Part shown: one piece after another, positions 59,447 through 64,000 of the stretch
Layout: every line of letters begins with the position of its first letter
How positions within the stretch are numbered: the first letter of the stretch is position 1
Assembly: GCA_002104905.1 (NCBI GenBank)
Contig: MCFE01000137.1
Span: 62,001 to 126,000, forward strand
Direction of reading: 5' to 3'
Length of the DNA stretch: 64,000 nt
Source of the DNA: Basidiobolus meristosporus CBS 931.73
Lineage: Eukaryota > Basidiobolomycota > Basidiobolomycetes > Basidiobolales > Basidiobolaceae
Program-made: the position numbers and the translations under genes
Notes under the pieces: model-generated
The model's database searches: none
Seen by the model: only the letters and a program-made list of their open reading frames with translations
What the model was told of the DNA's origin: nothing

Positions 59447-62142
59447 TTATTGTTGCTCGTACTCCTCTGGCTCTCCACTGCCCATCATGAATGGCGCATG
59501 GCTCGTGAAGTTTCCTCCCATCACCGAGTTCCCCAGCATCGGTAGCGCTCCGACTGTGTTCACTTGCAGATTGCCGTTACCAATCCCCTCGCCGATATTT
59601 GTCTGGTAGCCTCCTCCTTCGACGCCTACTCCTGCTACGGCTCCGACTCCCCCTCCTGCTCCTGCTCCTATTCCATTCGGACGCTCTCCGAACATCTGGC
59701 TTTGCTCAAAGTTCGAGTAGTTCATCTCCTGTGCCTACACGTCCAAAATCTTCATTAGTATCCGTTCTTCTTCATTTTGGCTACTTTCCATTCGGTTGGC
59801 TTCTCAACCCTCGCCTCGCCTCGCCTAGCCTCTCCCCTCTCACCCTCTGCTCTTGCTTTCCCCGCTCCCTATCACTATCCCACTACTACTCCTACAGCCT
59901 CCTCCACCGCCGCTACCGCTCAGCAGTTATATTGATTCAATCATATCGTGTATTTACCTGATTGATTGTTGCCATGGGTGTGAAGCGTTGCCCTCTTCCG
60001 CCGCGCCCGTACTCTTCCACATGCTCGTATCCGTGTGTAGCATTGCTGTCCCCATAAGAGACCCCACTGCTCGCTCCTCCATCCATTCCTCCATATGCCC
60101 CACCAAGCATGCTCCCTTTGGTCCCTCGCGGAAATGCTGACTGGTTGGCTCCTTCCGGATTCAGCCCACTACTCAGCAGAAGCTGAGGTGATGGGAACTG
60201 CCTGCCATCTGATGAGTACATCTCTTCCTCGTAGTTGCGTGCTTGCTGTGCGTGCGCCATTTGGGGGTAATGTTGTTGCTGCTGCTGCTGTGGTGGTAAC
60301 TGCCTTGGATTGACATCTGCAAGTGAATGCCGTCTTGGCTGGTTGTATGGTAAGGTATATGGATCAGCAAGCGAGTGTCTTCGCAGGTAGAGGTGCCGCC
60401 GTTGTGGTGCTGGATGATGGGATCCTTGGGTGGGTGCTACAAAATTGTCATTAAGCTGGGTTACTGTACTGAATCTGGTCAAACCCGCGCTGAACTCCAT
60501 CTCATTCTCACCCCGCTATACCTTGCCATACTCTGCCCTATCTCCACTTCACTCCTATCCTATCCTATCCTATCCTATCCTTTCTTTTCCTTTCCTCTAG
60601 ACTACGCTACACTACTATTCATGAAATTATGAATGTGTGTACTTACTGCTGTATCCTGATTGCATCGATGCCGAGTCTACGGAATGTGGACTGCCTTGCA
60701 CAGACTCGGGGTTGTTCCCTGCTCCTTGTCCAAAGCTCATCCCCATAGGCTCATTCGCTGACGCCAGGGTCTGATTTGCCATCGAGCCAAGATCTTGTGA
60801 GTAAAAGCGAGGCCGGCTGAATTGTTGATTGTATCCTAGACAACACATGGTGTTTGTTAGTAATGCCTTGAATCTGTTTCGTCCCTCCGTCCATGGTGCT
60901 GAAGTCCCCTTCTCCCACTCTCGCTCATATCAAGCTGAAGTCTGTCTCCCCACCGCCTGCTCCGCCACCGTCGCCGTCGCCGCCACCGCCCCCTCCCCAC
61001 ACATCTTCTGCACTCATCGACGGACTCATACACTCTATCATACTCGAAATCACCAACCTTGCTGATTGTACGGCGTCCCTGACGCGAATCCTCCATTGAA
61101 TGTATCCATGTTGACGCTGACCGTACTGCTGTAGCTTGCCGTCTGTTCAATAGTAAACATTGCATTGTTAGTATCGTTGCTTCAGAACTGTCTTCACCTC
61201 TAGAGTGACCAATGCCACTGCTATCACTACGCTCAATTCTCTCTCTCTCTCTCTCTCTCTCTCCCCCTCACTCTCTCTCTTCTGTGCAGCCCAGTGGTTC
61301 TCCTCCACCTTCATGTTTGTAAAACAAGCCCACTCTTTGGCTGCTGCTACTATCGCTGACATTACCGCTACTACGACTTCTACTTACATATTTCCCTATG
61401 ATCTTCTTCAGCGCATATGGCAGCACCTTCCACGGGAACACCTTCACATCCTTCTCGATATTCCTTGGCTTCGGGTTCGGGAACGACATGATCAGCTTGA
61501 AGAACTCCGCCGACTCTGGTTTACATTTCGACACGGTGAGTGGCCGGAACCCTTCTAGGTTCCTTCGGATCCGATTCTTCTCCTCCACCGTGAACCGCAC
61601 CGCTATCAACGACTCCAGCAGATAGATGCAGTCCACGCTGGTGATGAAGTAGTCCTTCTTCTCCTCCCAATAAATGCACGATACCACGATGCTGTTGGGA
61701 CCTCTTTCGGCCGGGGCGACGGGCTGGAAGCCACAGTGGATAACGTTGTTTTTGTGCTGACGCCAAAACTGAACCAGGCGACGCTTCGCCTCATTCTCTT
61801 CGTTGGTCCTATTGGCAATAAAGATTAGGTACATGGTGAAAGTACTACGAGAAGCGTAACATACCAATTCATGGTCATGTCCTCAACCACGCCATTCAAG
61901 CTCAAGGAAGCCTTGTTCAGCAGGGAGGCGTAGGCGTTTTGTACTCTCTCCTGGGCTGGCCCAACCGGTCCAGTTTGTGCGAGGTTGTAGGGAGCGGTGC
62001 TACCAGTAAGGTAATAATGAGACGGGTGCAAGGTTTCCTGCGTTTGCTCAAGATTCATGGGAGTTTTGACGCCTGATCCGTTTTCCTGAGCGGATGCATA
62101 AAATGGTCGCATAGAAAGTTGTGGACTATGGGGAGAGATCAT
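59447..62142 (-). CDS. medA: MedA/medusa-type developmental regulator (DUF7082)
   Basis: Six exons, minus strand: 62142-61865, 61808-61334, 61142-61058, 60835-60647, 60436-59958, 59734-59447; frame is kept, 597 aa. The core lies in exon 2: RRLVQFWRQH, NSIVVSCIYWEEKKDYFITSV, VEEKNRIRRNLEGFRPLTV, FKLIMSFPNPKPRNIEKDV and KVFPWKVL. This is the hallmark domain of the medusa family, nuclear regulators of conidiation, adhesion and morphogenesis in filamentous fungi. The remaining exons encode disordered, Gln/Gly/Ser-rich sequence with a doubled RRHSLADP/RRHSLADV motif, six consecutive Gln and a Gly-rich end. The exon 2 donor (GTGGGC) was chosen because it alone keeps frame with exon 3, so it is the least secure junction. 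Confidence 0.88.
60553..60580. repeat. CCTAT microsatellite in medA intron 4
   Basis: Five to six tandem copies of a CCTAT unit followed by a T/C-rich run, within the intron between exons 4 and 5 of the MedA gene. Confidence 0.9.
61239..61262. repeat. CT dinucleotide microsatellite in medA intron 2
   Basis: Twelve uninterrupted CT units followed by degenerate CT sequence. Read on the coding strand this is a GA run inside intron 2. Confidence 0.9.
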
Positions 62143-64000
62143 CGACTTTTTGTACAATCACTTTTGAAAACTATTTGGTAGAAAACTGTCTATTTGAATC
62201 GATAACGGGTAGCAGGATAGTAATTTCAAGTGATTTGTGTAACAAACCTCTAAACAATACAATTATATACGAGGAGCTATGTGGTTGAATAATGAAACAG
62301 AAATTCAGTCGCAGCTAGCGATCTATTCTACCAACGCGACAGATCCAGCGACGTAATAAGAGTGAGATTCAACTTGATAAAATACGGTGAAAAATAGATG
62401 CACCATAGAAAGATCCAGGCAAATTCGCAAAAGGGGCTGATCTTTAAGTAAAACTGGTATGAAACCGGTACAAACAGCAGAAAAGGAAAAGTCAAATGAA
62501 AAGCGATAATGGTGAAGTATCCGTAATGGAGCTCGTGAAATCGGCGGGACCACTTATGGACACATTCTCAGGGTAATAAAATGTCGCCAGAGCTTATCGG
62601 AGTAGCGGTGCTGAGCTGAACGTCGACAATAGCTATGAACCTCTACAAGCATATGCTTTCAGAAATCCCCCCCCCGTGCTGAATCAGCTCGGATCTCGTA
62701 CCCATCTACCAGATCCGACCTCAATGAACACGGATGTTTCAGAAATAGCCCCAAACGTACTTCAACCGTCATGGCCAATGGAAGGAGATGTTTAGTTTAA
62801 TTAAGAATACCAGCAGCTTATCTGCATATCCAAGCTGTAGATGCTATCCAGTCTCAAGCAACTCCCTGGATAGCTCACATTTGAAACCGAATGAAGTACA
62901 TTTGTCTATCAGATCGTTATTAGGGAAGATGCATGATATACTAGGGGCAGCCTAATTGGCCAGAACTCGGATGCTGATGGCTGTGAATTGGCATTCAGCA
63001 CACTGATGATCAGGAGGGATTCAGCATGATACAATCAAATATTCCCATCCTGCTACCTTCGCAGGAAATAAATGAATCTTCACAGCCCGATGAAAGATTG
63101 GTCGAGCCCGCCCTGGTAAATGGCGGCCTCCATTGGTGCGCCTTGTCCCCCGATTGCTGGGTAGATCTTTCAATGGATGCCAAAACCTTCATAAAACAAT
63201 GATCCAAGATATATATTTAGACCTGGTCTGAGTTGTCGGTGAGACATGTTCGGGGGAGTCGCTGCTGTGGATTCCTGTGTGAGGTCACTCATTGGATCAT
63301 GTGTCTCACTCGACTCACTAGCTTTCCCAGATAATCCTGGATACCGAGGGCAATGATTCAGCTGACGTCGACAGGTTTGATAACAACTGCATGCACATGT
63401 CTCATTCGTCTTGTGCGAAATGTTGAGTCAACCGCGACTTCTCGTGCCCATCGATGGGTTGAAATGATGCATCTGCCGAATTCCTCGTAACGATTCTAAC
63501 CCATTTTGTCATCTGGTCGCCTGTCTCGACAACAAACCAAGTTTGATTTGCTCAAACCTTATAAATCCAACACACATGTGATCGTGTACCACGAAAACTT
63601 CCAATCCTTTGGATTGGAGATTGGCGATAATTACCAAGTCTTGATTTCTTCGCAGTCCGATTGAATGCCAACCAACATGAGGGTTTCACCTGCATCAATC
63701 GCTAGCGTAGAGCAAGACAGGCTCACCCAACTGAATAGGCCGTATTCAAGCGTACCAGGAATGCCTCAAGAGGGATAGACTTACTGTCAGAAAAGCAGGT
63801 TGAACTGCGTACGGCATAGGAGGTCCCATGGGCCTGAGCGGCTGTAGTGCCAGGGTGACAAAAAACCAAGAAAATCTGGTAGCCGATGCGATGACCGTAG
63901 GGATTGGTTCTTGAAGCGTCTAAACATTCTCTGTGTCCTGGGCTCCAATAGAAGGCCTTGCCAAACGAGTGAAATCTCACGAATTACCAGTCGACAGGAT
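62143..64000. other. Upstream region of medA; no gene seen
   Basis: No supported gene to the window edge. An 85-codon minus-strand frame at 63723-63980 is unrecognised. The long gene-free upstream sequence is compatible with an extended regulatory region, which is common for developmental regulators. Confidence 0.4.

Overview
The window is fungal nuclear DNA. Host genes carry short introns (about 50-200 bp) and encode fungal families: a velvet regulator, a MedA/medusa-type (DUF7082) regulator, a Pcl-like cyclin, an Erv29/SURF4 cargo receptor and an S6-kinase-like AGC kinase. Long stretches are AT-rich and filled with Ty1/copia retrotransposons. I cannot fix the phylum from sequence alone; all calls rest on reading motifs and splice signals by eye.

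Layout. 1-3000: three copies of an LTR-like repeat, one of them holding a foldback MITE that itself contains a second MITE of the same family. 3336-8020: a structurally complete copia element (minus strand, perfect 5-bp target duplication, 97%-like LTRs) with two in-frame stop codons. 9131-10536: a stack of LTR-gag stumps of the same family. 12080-24924: a gene-rich block (AGC kinase, PH protein, velvet, secreted deaminase, eIF4E, Dus4-type tRNA dihydrouridine synthase, GNAT). 25199-26933: a TIR element and a solo LTR. 28458-31290: two convergent BTB-like paralogues. 33388-43634: a second copia cluster with a decayed full-length copy, truncated, inverted and chimeric copies, and solo LTRs. 43948-62142: a second gene-rich block (PPxY protein fragment, MutL/PMS, Erv29, NSUN5/Rcm1, cyclin, MedA).

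Functional themes. Translation and RNA modification are well represented (eIF4E, S6-kinase-like, Dus4, NSUN5). Developmental control appears twice (velvet, MedA). There is no operon-like organisation, and I find no rRNA, credible intact tRNA, CRISPR or prophage.

Most distinctive observations: a retrotransposon primer site matching the anticodon stem-loop of initiator tRNA-Met and overlapping the gag start codon; repeated joining of LTR ends to internal sequence of the same family; MITE-in-MITE nesting with TA duplications; a 10-nt microexon inside the kinase glycine loop; a D-arm-like sequence in the leader of the tRNA dihydrouridine synthase gene; and a deaminase with a secretion signal.
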